DNA of 38,134 bases from Clostridium sp. (GCF_026168755.1 NZ_JAPFDR010000030.1:1-38134), one strand, 5' to 3'; numbered from the stretch's first letter, positions 1 through 8,792 are shown. Numbers and translations: made by a program. Notes: generated by a model not told the origin, from the sequence alone.

Positions 1-113
1 CGCGTCAATATATTAAAATTCATTAAACTTAAAGAACCGCCGTGTACCAGACCGGTACGCACGGTGGTGTGAGAGGTCGGTAGATAAAATAATTATCTAC
101 CTCCTACTCGATT
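1..113 (+). mobile_element. Group II intron 3' end (domains V and VI), cut by window edge
   Basis: Positions 36-68 fold as a group II domain V: ACCGCCGT (36-43) pairs with ACGGTGGT (61-68), GTACC (44-48) pairs with GGTAC (54-58), and a two-base bulge (59-60) sits on the 3' side. A domain VI-like hairpin follows: GGTAGATAA pairs with TTATCTACC, and below it GAG-AGG pairs with CCT-CTC, leaving one bulged A (in CCTACTC, about 106) at the branch-point position. The 3' splice site should lie about 7 nt further on (110-115). The intron body and any reverse transcriptase lie outside the window. Frame 1 is open from base 1 to the stop at 70-72, but I cannot show it is the RT C-terminus. Confidence 0.8.
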
Positions 114-181
114 CGACAAATATAGCGTACCTCAGAGGTCAATACATATTTTGGAATTGGCTTAGGGGTGAGGAGGTGAAA

Positions 182-379
182 ATGGTGAGGGTTAATGGAA
201 ATGAAATTAGTAATGAAAATATTCATACAATAAGTGAACTATTACAAAATTTTAGCTTAAATGAAAATAGAGTAGTAATTGAATTAAATGGAAAAATAAT
301 TATTAAAGAAGAATTTAATAAAGTAAATTTAAATGAAAATGATACTATAGAAGTTATTTCATTTGTCGGAGGAGGTTAA
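182..379 (+). CDS. thiS: ThiS, sulfur carrier protein for thiazole synthesis
   Basis: Small ubiquitin-like (beta-grasp) protein of 65 residues ending in Gly-Gly. ThiF adenylates this C-terminus, which then carries the thiocarboxylate sulfur used by ThiG to build the thiamin thiazole. The sequence shows a short basic/hydrophobic start (MVRVNGNE), the VIELNGKII strand of the fold, and VISFVGGG at the end. I chose ATG 182 because AGGAGG (171-176) lies 5 nt before it; the in-frame GTG at 176 would overlap that site. It is the first gene of a thiS-thiF-thiG-thiH-thiC-thiE operon and begins only about 70 bp after the end of a group II intron. Confidence 0.92.
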   Translation: MVRVNGNEISNENIHTISELLQNFSLNENRVVIELNGKIIIKEEFNKVNLNENDTIEVISFVGGG

Positions 380-405
380 GAAATTAATTATATAAGGGGT
401 AGAAT

Positions 406-1212
406 ATGAGGATTAAGATTAATGAAAAATATATTGAGATTTTTGAAGGAGTTTCTTGTTTTCAGCTTAGAGATGAAGTTAAAAGTGGAGCTGAGATAAT
501 AATTTTAAATGGTTTTCCAATAAAAGAGGACAAACTACTTAAAGATGGTGATTGTATTTCATTTATTAGAAAAGGAGAGATACCTAATAAGGAAGAATTA
601 GAGTCGCTAATAGTAGCTAGGCATACTCCGATGGTTTATGAGAAAGTTAAAAAAGTATCTATAGGAATAGCAGGAGCTGGTGGCCTTGGATCTAATGTTG
701 CATTATCATTAGCAAGAATAGGTGTAAATAATATTAAAATTGTAGATTTTGATATAGTAGAACCTTCAAATTTAAATAGACAGCAATATTATATTAAAGA
801 TATTGGAGAATATAAAGTAATAGCTCTAAAAAGAAATTTAAAAGAGGTAAATCCATTTATAAATATTACAGGTATTATAGAAAAATTAAATAAAAATAAT
901 ATAAAGGAAATTTTTAATGATGTAGATATAATAATTGAGGCATTTGATAATCCAGAATGTAAGGCGGAGTTAAGTAGCATTGTACTTTCTGAAATGAAAG
1001 ATAAAGTATTGATAGATTCGTCAGGGATGGCAAGCTATTATCCTTCTAATGACATAATTACTAGAAAAATAAATAGTAGATTTTATATATGTGGAGATGG
1101 TGTCAATGAAGCTAAAGAGGGGAATGGACTTATGGCACCAAGAGTAGCTATTTGTGCAAACCATATGGCAAATTGTGCACTAAGAATTATTTTAGGGGAA
1201 GAGGGTAAGTAA
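406..1212 (+). CDS. thiF: ThiF-family adenylyltransferase with N-terminal ThiS-like domain
   Basis: E1-like enzyme that uses ATP to adenylate the C-terminal glycine of ThiS so that sulfur can be loaded. Residues 1 to about 60 form a second ThiS-like beta-grasp domain that lacks a terminal Gly-Gly, so it is probably structural rather than a carrier. The Rossmann nucleotide-binding loop GAGGLGSN is at 90-97, the acidic strand KIVDFDIVEP at 111-120, and the NLNRQ motif typical of ThiF/MoeB proteins at about 122-126. Its 268 residues fit the clostridial ThiS-like/ThiF fusion subfamily. It lies 26 nt after thiS and 3 nt before thiG, so the genes are probably cotranscribed. Confidence 0.9.
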   Translation: MRIKINEKYIEIFEGVSCFQLRDEVKSGAEIIILNGFPIKEDKLLKDGDCISFIRKGEIPNKEELESLIVARHTPMVYEKVKKVSIGIAGAGGLGSNVALSLARIGVNNIKIVDFDIVEPSNLNRQQYYIKDIGEYKVIALKRNLKEVNPFINITGIIEKLNKNNIKEIFNDVDIIIEAFDNPECKAELSSIVLSEMKDKVLIDSSGMASYYPSNDIITRKINSRFYICGDGVNEAKEGNGLMAPRVAICANHMANCALRIILGEEGK

Positions 1213-1215
1213 AAA

Positions 1216-1983
1216 ATGATTGATAAGTTAGTTATAGGTGGAGTTGAGCTTAATAATAGATTGTTTGTTGGTACAGGTAAATATCCTTCTAATGCTTTAA
1301 TTAAAGATGTATTAGAAAATAGTGGTTCGCAAGTTATTACATTAGCAGTAAGAAGAGTTGATTTAGATCATAAGGAAGAAGATATTCTTTCTAATATACC
1401 TAAAGATGTTATATTGCTTCCAAATACATCTGGAGCTAGAAATGCAGAGGAGGCAGTAAGAATTGCTAGAATTGCTAGAGCATTAGGATGTGGAGATTGG
1501 ATAAAGATTGAAGTTATAAGTGATTCAAGATATTTACTTCCAGATAATGAAGAAACAATAAAAGCAACAAAGATACTTGCAAAAGAAGGTTTTGTTGTAC
1601 TTCCTTATATGTGTCCAGATCTTTATGCAGGTAGAAGGCTTATAGAAGCTGGAGCTGCTGCTATTATGCCTCTTGGAGCTCCAATTGGAAGTAATAGAGG
1701 TCTTAGAACAAAAGAACTTATTCAAATTATGATTGATGAATTAGATACTCCAATAATAGTTGATGCAGGAATAGGTAAGCCATCTCAAGCTATGGAGGCT
1801 ATGGAAATGGGAGCTGCAGCTTGTCTTGTTAATACTGCGATAGCATCATCTAAAAATCCTGCTAATATGGCAAAGGCATTTTCAATGGCTGTTGAAGCTG
1901 GTAGACTTGCTTATTTATCTAAGTTTGGGGCTGTAACTAGGGAAGCTAATGCTTCATCACCTTTAACAAGATTTTTAGGTTAA
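1216..1983 (+). CDS. thiG: Thiazole synthase ThiG
   Basis: A (beta/alpha)8-barrel enzyme that condenses deoxyxylulose 5-phosphate, iminoacetate (from ThiH) and ThiS thiocarboxylate into the thiazole phosphate of thiamin. Its 255 residues are the normal length. The Schiff-base lysine is probably K97 in the conserved WIKIEV segment. The phosphate-binding, glycine-rich segments [14 protein letters not shown] and [11 protein letters not shown] are present, as is the terminal [11 protein letters not shown] region. GAGGG for ribosome binding lies in the end of thiF, and the gene is tightly spaced in the operon. I see no sign of damage here, unlike the two genes at the operon's end. Confidence 0.96.
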   Translation: MIDKLVIGGVELNNRLFVGTGKYPSNALIKDVLENSGSQVITLAVRRVDLDHKEEDILSNIPKDVILLPNTSGARNAEEAVRIARIARALGCGDWIKIEVISDSRYLLPDNEETIKATKILAKEGFVVLPYMCPDLYAGRRLIEAGAAAIMPLGAPIGSNRGLRTKELIQIMIDELDTPIIVDAGIGKPSQAMEAMEMGAAACLVNTAIASSKNPANMAKAFSMAVEAGRLAYLSKFGAVTREANASSPLTRFLG

Positions 1984-1998
1984 GGAGATGAATTAATT

Positions 1999-3102
1999 TT
2001 GAGTTTTTATGGTGTTATAGAGAAGTATAGAGATTTTGATTTCGAAGGATATTTTGAGCAGGTAACTGGTGATGATATTAGAAGAAGTATTAATGAAAGA
2101 AATTTAAGAGAAGAGGATTTATTAAATTTATTATCACCTAAGGCATCTGAACATTTAGAAGAAATGGCTCAAAAGGCAGTAAGTTTAAGCTTACAATATT
2201 TTGGTAGGACCGTTCTATTATATACTCCAATGTATATTTCGAATTATTGCATAAATAAGTGTAAGTATTGTGGATACAATGTTGAAAATTCTATTAACAG
2301 AAGAAAATTAAATATGGAAGAAATAAAAAATGAAGCAGAAGCTATAGCTAAAGAAGGATGTAGACATCTAATATTATTAACTGGAGAAAGTCAGGAGCAC
2401 TCTCCATTAGATTATATAGTTGATGCAATTAATATTATAAAAGAATATTTTCCATCCATCACTATGGAAGTATGGCCAATGACTGTGGATCAATATAAAG
2501 AAGTAGTAAAAGCAGGGGCAGAGGGACTTACCATATATCAAGAAACTTATGATGAACAAGTATATGATGAAGTGCATTTAGCAGGACCGAAGAAAAATTA
2601 TAAATATAGGCTAGATGGACCTGAAAGAGGAGCAATGGCAGGAATGAAAAGTATAAGTATAGGTGCTCTTTTAGGGTTATCAGATTTTAGAAAAGATGCA
2701 TTTTTTACAGCATTACATGGAGATTATTTAAGAAGAAAATATCCACAATGTGATATAACTTATTCACCTCCAAGAATAAGACCATGTAAAGGTGGCTTAA
2801 ATGAAATAAAAGGTGTTACAGATAAACAAATGGTTCAAATTCTTTTAGCTTATAGACTATTTGCACCACAATGTGGAATGAATATTTCTACGAGAGAAAA
2901 TGAAGAGATAAGAAGGAATATAATACCTTTTGGTGTTACAAAAATGAGTGCAGGAGTTTCTACAGAGGTGGGGGGACATACACTAAAAAATGCAGGAACT
3001 GCACAATTTGATATTAGTGATGAAAGTTCTGTTGGAGAAATTATAGAAATGATAAAAGAAGTAGGGTATCAACCTATATTAAAAGATTGGGAGAGAATTT
3101 AG
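1999..3102 (+). CDS. thiH: 2-iminoacetate synthase ThiH (radical SAM tyrosine lyase)
   Basis: Radical SAM enzyme that cleaves tyrosine to p-cresol and dehydroglycine (2-iminoacetate) for ThiG. The [4Fe-4S]-binding motif CxxxCxxC is C84, C88 and C91 (CINKCKYC). Family segments [17 protein letters not shown] and the C-terminal STRE region are visible, and 367 residues is the usual length. The start is TTG at 1999, preceded by AAGGAG (1982-1987); the nearby ATG at 1988 is followed at once by an in-frame stop. A strictly anaerobic ThiH route to the imine, rather than the oxidase ThiO, fits a clostridium. Confidence 0.94.
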   Translation: MSFYGVIEKYRDFDFEGYFEQVTGDDIRRSINERNLREEDLLNLLSPKASEHLEEMAQKAVSLSLQYFGRTVLLYTPMYISNYCINKCKYCGYNVENSINRRKLNMEEIKNEAEAIAKEGCRHLILLTGESQEHSPLDYIVDAINIIKEYFPSITMEVWPMTVDQYKEVVKAGAEGLTIYQETYDEQVYDEVHLAGPKKNYKYRLDGPERGAMAGMKSISIGALLGLSDFRKDAFFTALHGDYLRRKYPQCDITYSPPRIRPCKGGLNEIKGVTDKQMVQILLAYRLFAPQCGMNISTRENEEIRRNIIPFGVTKMSAGVSTEVGGHTLKNAGTAQFDISDESSVGEIIEMIKEVGYQPILKDWERI

Positions 3103-3113
3103 GAGGAGTAAAA

Positions 3114-3914
3114 ATGAATTATACAACACAAATGGATGCAGCAAAAAAAGGGATTATAACAGGGGCTATGAAAATAGTAGCTATTAAAGAAGGGAAACCT
3201 GTAGAAGAAATTAGAGCATTAGTAGCAGAAGGGAAGGTAGCTATACCTGCAAATAAAAATCATAAATCTTTAAGTCCTGAGGGGGTTGGTCAAGGGTTAA
3301 GAACTAAAATTAATGTTAATTTAGGTATATCAAAGGATTGTTGTGATTGTGAAAAAGAATTAGATAAGGTAAGAACAGCTTTAGAAATGAAAGCTGAAGC
3401 CATAATGGATTTATCAAACTATGGAAAAACAGTAGAAATGAGAAAAACTATAGTAGAAATGTCTACTGCAATGCTTGGTACAGTTCCTATATATGATGCA
3501 CTTACTGATATTGCACCAGGATATGACCATATTACATCAGCTATTGGAGGAGCTATCGCTGCAACTTATGGAGCAGACTTTTTATGTTATGTAACTCCAG
3601 CAGAGCATTTAAGATTACCTAATTTAGAAGATATGAAGGAAGGGATAATAGCATCTAAAATAGCTGCTCATGCTGCTGATATTGCAAAAGGTGCTAAGGG
3701 AGCAAGAGATTGGGATAATGAAATGAGTCAAGCTAGAGCAGATATTAATTGGGAAAAGATGTTTGATTTAGCTATAGATCCAGAAAAGGCAAGAAGATAT
3801 AGAGCAGAGTCTAAACCACATGATGAAGAAAGTTGTTCAATGTGTGGAAAAATGTGTTCAATGAGAACCATGAAGAAAATATTAAATGGAGAAGAATTGG
3901 TAATCAATGATTAG
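3114..3914 (+). pseudogene. thiC: thiC with large in-frame internal deletion (HMP-P synthase, probably inactive)
   Basis: ThiC converts aminoimidazole ribotide to the hydroxymethylpyrimidine phosphate of thiamin. This copy has 266 residues, whereas family members have roughly 430. The N-terminus ([36 protein letters not shown]) and C-terminus ([32 protein letters not shown]) are well conserved. The C-terminal iron-sulfur motif CxxCxxxxC (C241, C244, C249) is intact. At about residues 129-131 (base 3500) GTVPIYDA jumps directly to TDIAPGYDH, so about 160 residues of the barrel are missing, including segments known to carry active-site and metal ligands (the family's TIHAG, SRGG, GDxxRPG and EGPGH regions). 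The reading frame is kept. ATG 3114 follows AGGAGGA (3101-3107). It overlaps the next gene by 8 nt. Confidence 0.88.
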
Positions 3915-4223
3915 TATTCCTATTTATTTTATAACTAATAGAACTTTAGTGAATGAAGAAAAATATTTTGAGGTAATAAAAAAGGTTGAATACTGGCCTA
4001 TAATAAAGGAGCTAAATATCTTCTTGCATCTCATATTTTTAAGACTAAATGTAAAGAGGGGTTGGAGCCTAAGGGTATCCAGTTCATTAGTAAGCTTAGA
4101 GAACATGTTAATTGTGAAATAATTGCTTTAGGTGGAATAAACTATGATAACTATATGAACGTAATTGAAGCTGGAGCAGATGGGATTGCAGTAATGTCGC
4201 TGTTTTATGAGGATTATTATTAG
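3907..4223 (+). pseudogene. thiE/tenI-like thiamin phosphate synthase remnant, internal deletion and frameshift
   Basis: The first frame gives a ThiE/TenI-like start (IYFITNRTLVNEEKYFEVIKKV) and then nonsense up to the stop at 4120-4122. From about 3999 another frame reads YNKGAKYLLASHIFKT, then ALGGINYDNY and EAGADGIAVMS, ending at the stop 4221-4223. These are the C-terminal barrel and phosphate-binding segments of the same family. The middle of the protein (roughly half of it) is missing, and the junction at about 3985-3999 also shifts the frame. The product cannot be a working enzyme. Together with the shortened thiC, this leaves the distal part of the operon broken. Confidence 0.85.
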
Positions 4224-4229
4224 ATAAAT

Positions 4230-4257
4230 TTGATTTTCAATACAACAGTGGTATAAT
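4230..4257 (+). promoter_or_regulatory. Probable sigma-A promoter for yqeY
   Basis: TTGATT (4230-4235) and TATAAT (4252-4257) are 16 bp apart, just after the thiE remnant. This predicts a leader of about 60 nt before yqeY. Confidence 0.6.
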
Positions 4258-4294
4258 TTACTTAATAAAAATTTTATTATGAAAGAGAGGTTAT

Positions 4295-4314
4295 ATTAGT
4301 TTATTTAAACTAAT
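4295..4314. repeat. Perfect 9-bp palindrome between SD-like site and yqeY start
   Basis: ATTAGTTTA (4295-4303) and TAAACTAAT (4306-4314) are perfect inverted repeats separated by TT. The best Shine-Dalgarno-like sequence, GAGAGG (4285-4290), lies upstream of it, 33 nt before the ATG. If the palindrome folds in mRNA it would bring that site closer to the start; it could equally be an operator. Confidence 0.45.
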
Positions 4315-4323
4315 TAGAGAAAT

Positions 4324-4761
4324 ATGTTAAAAGAAGTATTAAAAAAAGATGAAATATCTGCAATGAAAGCAAGAGATAAGGCAAGGGTTAGTGTTTTAAG
4401 ATTAGTTAATTCTGAAATTAAAGCATATGAAGTTAATAACAGAGAAGATATTCCAGATGAAAATGTTATTAAAATCATAGAAAAAAGCATAAAGCAAACT
4501 AAGGAAGCTTTAGAATATGCAATTCAAGCTAATAATGAAGAGAAAATTGCAGAAGGAAACTTTGCATTAGAAGTTTTAACACCATATTTACCAAAGCAAT
4601 TAACTGAAGAAGAAGTTAATGCTATGTTAAAAGAAATTATAACTAATGGAAACTATACAGTTAAAGATATGGGTAAAATAATGAAAGAAATAATGCCAAT
4701 GGTAAATGGCAAGTTTGATAGAGCTAAAATTAATCCAATGGTAAAACAAATATTAGGTTAA
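4324..4761 (+). CDS. yqeY: GatB/YqeY domain-containing protein
   Basis: This 145-residue protein is a full-length YqeY-family member. The fold is related to the tRNA-binding tail of the amidotransferase GatB, and the exact role of free YqeY proteins is not settled. Diagnostic segments are the N-terminal RDKARVSVLRLVNSEIKAYEV, the central EIKxTKEALEYA-like helix, VLTPYLPKQLTEEEV and the C-terminal DMGKIMKEIMP with GKFDRAKINPMVKQIL. The ATG has only a weak purine stretch (AGAGAA) next to it; a better site lies upstream behind a palindrome. It has its own promoter and terminator, so it is monocistronic. Confidence 0.92.
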   Translation: MLKEVLKKDEISAMKARDKARVSVLRLVNSEIKAYEVNNREDIPDENVIKIIEKSIKQTKEALEYAIQANNEEKIAEGNFALEVLTPYLPKQLTEEEVNAMLKEIITNGNYTVKDMGKIMKEIMPMVNGKFDRAKINPMVKQILG

Positions 4762-4775
4762 TAAAATAAATTTAT

Positions 4776-4814
4776 AGAAAAGGGTTGGGGATGTATTATT
4801 CTCAACTTTTTTCT
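4776..4814 (+). terminator. Rho-independent terminator after yqeY
   Basis: An imperfect hairpin (AGAAAAGGGTTG to CAAC-TTTTTTCT) ends in a T-rich arm and lies 15 nt after the yqeY stop. Confidence 0.65.
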
Positions 4815-4887
4815 ATTTGAGTTATACTTATAATAGATATAAACTTTAAGTTGATAAGATACTGTTAATATTAAGAAGGGAGTTAAT

Positions 4888-6063
4888 ATGGAAAAAGCAA
4901 CAAAATATATTAGAAGCAATAAAATAAGAGTTTTTAGTCTGTTAATATTATTTATTATTTTTGTAGCTGTATTTATATGGACTAATAATAATTATAGTAT
5001 ATACAAATCAACCATAGCAAAGGTTACAAGTGTTAGTGAATCTCTTGATAAAACTGAGGAAGGACCACATGGAAGGAAAGAAAATTATTATAATCAGGTT
5101 ATTACTGCTAAAGTGAAAAATGGCCAGTTTACACAAGAAACAGTTACCTTAAAAAATACATATTCATCATCTGTTCTTAAAAATGAAAGATATAAAAAAG
5201 GTGATGATTTATTTGTAAGTATAAAGAATAATGATGGGGAAGTTACAGGTATCATTAGTGGGTTAAAAAGAGATAAATTTATAGTTTTATTTATAGAAAT
5301 ATTTATATTTACTATTGTTGCTATAGCAGGAAAATTTGGAGTATATACATTAGCTACATTAGTTGTTAATATATCTGCATTTATATATTTTATAAGGTTA
5401 TATATTTTAGGAAAAGATTTTATGTTAATAAATTTACTAATGATAATATTCTTTAGTATTGTAACATTATTGATACTTGGAGGTTTTTCAAGAAAAAATA
5501 TAGGTGCAATAATATCAACATTAATAACAACTTCGTTAATATATGTGTTATATAAGTTAACTATAGAATTTGGTGGGGATTTACATTATGAATTAATGGA
5601 CTATATAGCAGGACCTAATGATATAGAAAATATATTTTTATCAGGTGTAATAATAGGATGTTTAGGGGCTGTTATGGATGTAAGTATAACAATTAATTCT
5701 GCTGTTAATGAAATTGTTAATTCAACAAAGTCTATTACTGTAAAGCAATTAGTTAAATCTATAAGGGAAATTGGACATGATATTATGGGAACTATGATAA
5801 ATGTATTAATGTTTTCTTATATGGGAGGAAGTTTAGCTATTGTTATATTGAAAATAATAAATGGATATAATTTGGTAAGGATGGTTCAGTTTGATATTTC
5901 ATTTGAAATAATTAGATTTCTAATTGGCTCTATAGGAATAGTTGCTGCTGTACCTATATCTGCTTTAGTTGCAGTATTATTTTTTAGGAAAGGGATGAAG
6001 AAAGATGATACTGATATTGGCGATAGTGTTATTAGTATTAATGATTCTAATAGGGGGAGATAG
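4888..6063 (+). CDS. YibE/F-family multipass membrane protein (first of pair)
   Basis: This 391-residue protein has one N-terminal membrane segment (about 13-33), an extracytoplasmic domain of about 100 residues, then a series of hydrophobic helices from about 130 to the end. The segment GCLGAVMDVSITINSAVNEI, and further on REIGHDIMGTMINVLMFSYMGG, are the conserved core of the YibE/F family (PF07907). The molecular function of this family is not established. AGAAGGGAG precedes the ATG. The last 59 nt overlap the start of the next gene, which carries the same core, so the two probably form a heteromeric pair like lactic acid bacterial yibE/yibF. Confidence 0.85.
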   Translation: MEKATKYIRSNKIRVFSLLILFIIFVAVFIWTNNNYSIYKSTIAKVTSVSESLDKTEEGPHGRKENYYNQVITAKVKNGQFTQETVTLKNTYSSSVLKNERYKKGDDLFVSIKNNDGEVTGIISGLKRDKFIVLFIEIFIFTIVAIAGKFGVYTLATLVVNISAFIYFIRLYILGKDFMLINLLMIIFFSIVTLLILGGFSRKNIGAIISTLITTSLIYVLYKLTIEFGGDLHYELMDYIAGPNDIENIFLSGVIIGCLGAVMDVSITINSAVNEIVNSTKSITVKQLVKSIREIGHDIMGTMINVLMFSYMGGSLAIVILKIINGYNLVRMVQFDISFEIIRFLIGSIGIVAAVPISALVAVLFFRKGMKKDDTDIGDSVISINDSNRGR

Positions 6064-6814
6064 AGGGGCGAAGTCATTTATTGCACTTATATGCAATATT
6101 TTTGCATTAGTAATAGGACTTTATCTTATAATTTTAGGAATTAATCCAATAATAGTAACTATTTTAGGTGTTATAGTTTTTTGTCAGATAACATTGATAT
6201 ATCAAAATGGACACAATTTAAAAACATATTCAGCAGTTATTTCAGTTGTTCTTGTTACAGTTTTATTAAGTTTAATGATTGCTTTTGTTGGAAGTAAATC
6301 TAGTTTTGGTGGATATAGTGAGTTAGATTTAAGCTCAGATATTAGTATTTACTTATCTCCTAATGTAAATATTAATATGAATCAATTAATGATATGTATG
6401 ATTATAGTAAGTTTATTAGGAGCAATAATGGATACAGCAATGGCAATAACCTCATCGTTATTTGAATTTAATGAAGTTAATAGTGAGATTACTATTAAAG
6501 AGTTAATAAAGATGGGATTTAGTGTAGGAAGAGACATATTAGGAACTACAGTTAATACACTTTTCTTTGCTACAATAGGTGAAACTATGATGATTAGTAT
6601 TTTATTTATGAAAAATAATTATACCCTTGAAAGTGTTATTAATTCTAAAGAATTTTTTCAAAATTTATTCAGTTTGGCTATTTCTAATATAGGATGTTTA
6701 CTTATAATTCCAATAAGTATTTTTATATGTACCTATGTATTAAAGGGAGATAACAAAGTTATAAATAAGATAAAATTTTATTGTAATAGATTAGAGAAAG
6801 AAAATAATAATTAA
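6005..6814 (+). CDS. YibE/F-family membrane protein (second of pair)
   Basis: This 269-residue, almost entirely hydrophobic protein repeats the YibE/F core: SLLGAIMDTAMAITSSLFE followed by SVGRDILGTTVNTLFFATIGE. It lacks the N-terminal soluble domain of its partner. It starts inside the upstream gene in another frame (59-nt overlap), with a purine-rich AGGAAAGGG upstream of ATG 6005, so translational coupling is likely. Known information on the family does not allow a substrate or reaction to be given. Confidence 0.84.
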   Translation: MILILAIVLLVLMILIGGDRGAKSFIALICNIFALVIGLYLIILGINPIIVTILGVIVFCQITLIYQNGHNLKTYSAVISVVLVTVLLSLMIAFVGSKSSFGGYSELDLSSDISIYLSPNVNINMNQLMICMIIVSLLGAIMDTAMAITSSLFEFNEVNSEITIKELIKMGFSVGRDILGTTVNTLFFATIGETMMISILFMKNNYTLESVINSKEFFQNLFSLAISNIGCLLIIPISIFICTYVLKGDNKVINKIKFYCNRLEKENNN

Positions 6815-6852
6815 CATAGTAGAAATTTATTTTTTAAAACGATTGAAATATT

Positions 6853-6880
6853 TTGAAATTGCTATTAAAGTAAATATTAT
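6853..6880 (+). promoter_or_regulatory. Probable promoter for the aminopeptidase P gene
   Basis: TTGAAA (6853-6858) and TATTAT (6875-6880) have a 16-bp spacer, in the 90-nt gap before the gene. Confidence 0.45.
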
Positions 6881-6910
6881 ACAAAGTGTAATAAAGAGGG
6901 GGAAATGAAA

Positions 6911-8668
6911 ATGAGTAAACTTAAGAAATTAAGAGATGTTATGAAAAAATATAATATAAATTATTATATAATTCCAAGTGCAGATCCTCATCAAAGTGAA
7001 TATGTAGCAGAATATTATAGAGGAAGAGCAGAAGTTTCAGGATTTACTGGTTCTGCTGGTACATTATTAGTTGGAGAGAAAGAAGCTAAATTATGGACTG
7101 ATGGAAGATATTTTATACAAGCAGCAGAGCAGTTACAAGGTACTGGAATTGATTTGATGAAGATGGCAACACCAGGATATGATACTATTAATCAATGGAT
7201 AGAAAAGAACATTAAAGAAAATGAAACTTTAGGTTTTGATGGAAGTTGTTATAGTACTAATCAATATAAAGAGTTATTAAAGATAGCTAAGAAAAACAAT
7301 TTTAATATAAATATGGACAAGGATTTATTAGAAGAAATATGGAATGATAGACCAAGCTTACCAGAAGATAAGATCTTTGTTCATGATGAAAAATATTGTG
7401 GAAAAAGGGTAAAAGAAAAACTAAATGAAGTTAGAAAATATATGAAGGAAAATGAAGTTCAAAACTACTTATTAACTTCTTTAGATGATATAGCTTGGCT
7501 TTTTAATATTAGAGGAAATGATATTTTGTTCAATCCAGTAGCATTAAGTTATGCAATAATAACAGAAAATGAAGCAAAGCTTTATATTAACAAAACTAAA
7601 GTTGATGATGAAGTACAATTAGCATTAAAAGCACAAGAAGTTGTTATATATGAATATAATAAAATTGAAGAACATGTAAAACATCTTAATGGAAATACAT
7701 TAATAGATCCTGCTAAAGTTAATGCTAAACTTTATTCTTTATTATCTTGCACAACAACAGAAAAATTAAATATAACTACTAATTTAAAGGCTATAAAAAA
7801 TGAAATTGAAATAGCTAATTTTGAAAATGCTCATATTAAAGATGGCGTTGCCATGGTTAAATTTATAAAATATTTAAAAGATAATATTGGTAAAGAAAAA
7901 ATTACTGAAATATCAGCTAGTAAAAAGTTATCAGAAATAAGAAGTAAAGGAGAATTAGCAAAGGGAGATAGTTTTGGAACAATAGCTGGATATAAAGAAC
8001 ATGCAGCTATGATGCATTATAGTGCTACTGATGAAAGTGATTATGAATTAAAGCCACAGGGATTATTTTTAGTAGATTCTGGTGGACAATATTTAGATGG
8101 AACTACTGATATAACAAGAACTTTTGTATTAGGGGATATTACAGAAGAGGAGAAGAGAGACTTTACTTTAGTATTAAAAGGTCATATTAATTTGGCAAAA
8201 GCTAAATTTTTAAAGGGATCTACAGGTTGTAATTTAGATGTTTTAGCTAGAGGTCCATTGTGGCAATATGGTTTAGATTATAAATGTGGAACAGGACATG
8301 GAATTGGATTTTTCTTAAATGTTCATGAAGGACCTCAAGGTATAAGACCAAATGGAAATACAGTTCCATTGGAGCCAGGAATGATGTTAACTAATGAACC
8401 AGGTGTTTATAAAGAAGGTAAATTTGGAATAAGAACTGAAAATGTTATGGTAGTAGTTAAGGATGAGGTTAATGATTGTGGAGAGTTTTATAAATTTGAT
8501 ACAATATCATACTGTCCTATAGATTTAAATGGAGTTAAAGTAGAATTGTTAAATGATGATGAGAAAGAATGGTTAAATAATTATCATAAGAAAGTATATG
8601 ATAAACTTTCACCTTATTTAAATGAAGAAGAAAAAGAGTTATTAAAAATAGAGACAAGAGAAATATAA
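6911..8668 (+). CDS. Aminopeptidase P family metallopeptidase (M24B, Xaa-Pro aminopeptidase)
   Basis: Cytosolic dinuclear-metal enzyme that removes N-terminal residues preceding proline. The layout is that of the long (about 585-residue) aminopeptidase P: two creatinase-type N-terminal domains (starting NYYIIPSADPHQSEY) and a C-terminal pita-bread catalytic domain. Metal ligands are recognisable: Asp in LVDSGGQYLDGTTDITRTF, His in GTGHGIGFFLNVHEGP, Glu in TNEPGVYKEGKFGIRTEN and the Glu that follows. The ATG at 6911 sits 8 nt from AGAGGGGG (6895-6902); the ATG two codons upstream (6905) is too close to that site. It is a single gene followed by a strong terminator. Confidence 0.93.
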   Translation: MSKLKKLRDVMKKYNINYYIIPSADPHQSEYVAEYYRGRAEVSGFTGSAGTLLVGEKEAKLWTDGRYFIQAAEQLQGTGIDLMKMATPGYDTINQWIEKNIKENETLGFDGSCYSTNQYKELLKIAKKNNFNINMDKDLLEEIWNDRPSLPEDKIFVHDEKYCGKRVKEKLNEVRKYMKENEVQNYLLTSLDDIAWLFNIRGNDILFNPVALSYAIITENEAKLYINKTKVDDEVQLALKAQEVVIYEYNKIEEHVKHLNGNTLIDPAKVNAKLYSLLSCTTTEKLNITTNLKAIKNEIEIANFENAHIKDGVAMVKFIKYLKDNIGKEKITEISASKKLSEIRSKGELAKGDSFGTIAGYKEHAAMMHYSATDESDYELKPQGLFLVDSGGQYLDGTTDITRTFVLGDITEEEKRDFTLVLKGHINLAKAKFLKGSTGCNLDVLARGPLWQYGLDYKCGTGHGIGFFLNVHEGPQGIRPNGNTVPLEPGMMLTNEPGVYKEGKFGIRTENVMVVVKDEVNDCGEFYKFDTISYCPIDLNGVKVELLNDDEKEWLNNYHKKVYDKLSPYLNEEEKELLKIETREI

Positions 8669-8673
8669 AAAAT

Positions 8674-8710
8674 AAAAGTTAGGATTGGAGATATAATCCT
8701 AACTTTTTTT
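8674..8710 (+). terminator. Strong rho-independent terminator after aminopeptidase P
   Basis: AAAAGTTAGGATT (8674-8686) and AATCCTAACTTTT (8695-8707) form a perfect 13-bp stem with a run of T. Confidence 0.9.
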
Positions 8711-8792
8711 CTGTAAATTATATAAATAAAAATAATAGTACCAAAGATAGAGCATTTATATAAGAATTGTGTTTAATATTAGCTTAGCGTAC

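Noticed and set aside
3907..4122. 71-codon open frame taken as an intact small gene
   Set aside because: Only its first part resembles the ThiE/TenI family, and the family's C-terminus continues in another frame, so it is part of a broken gene.
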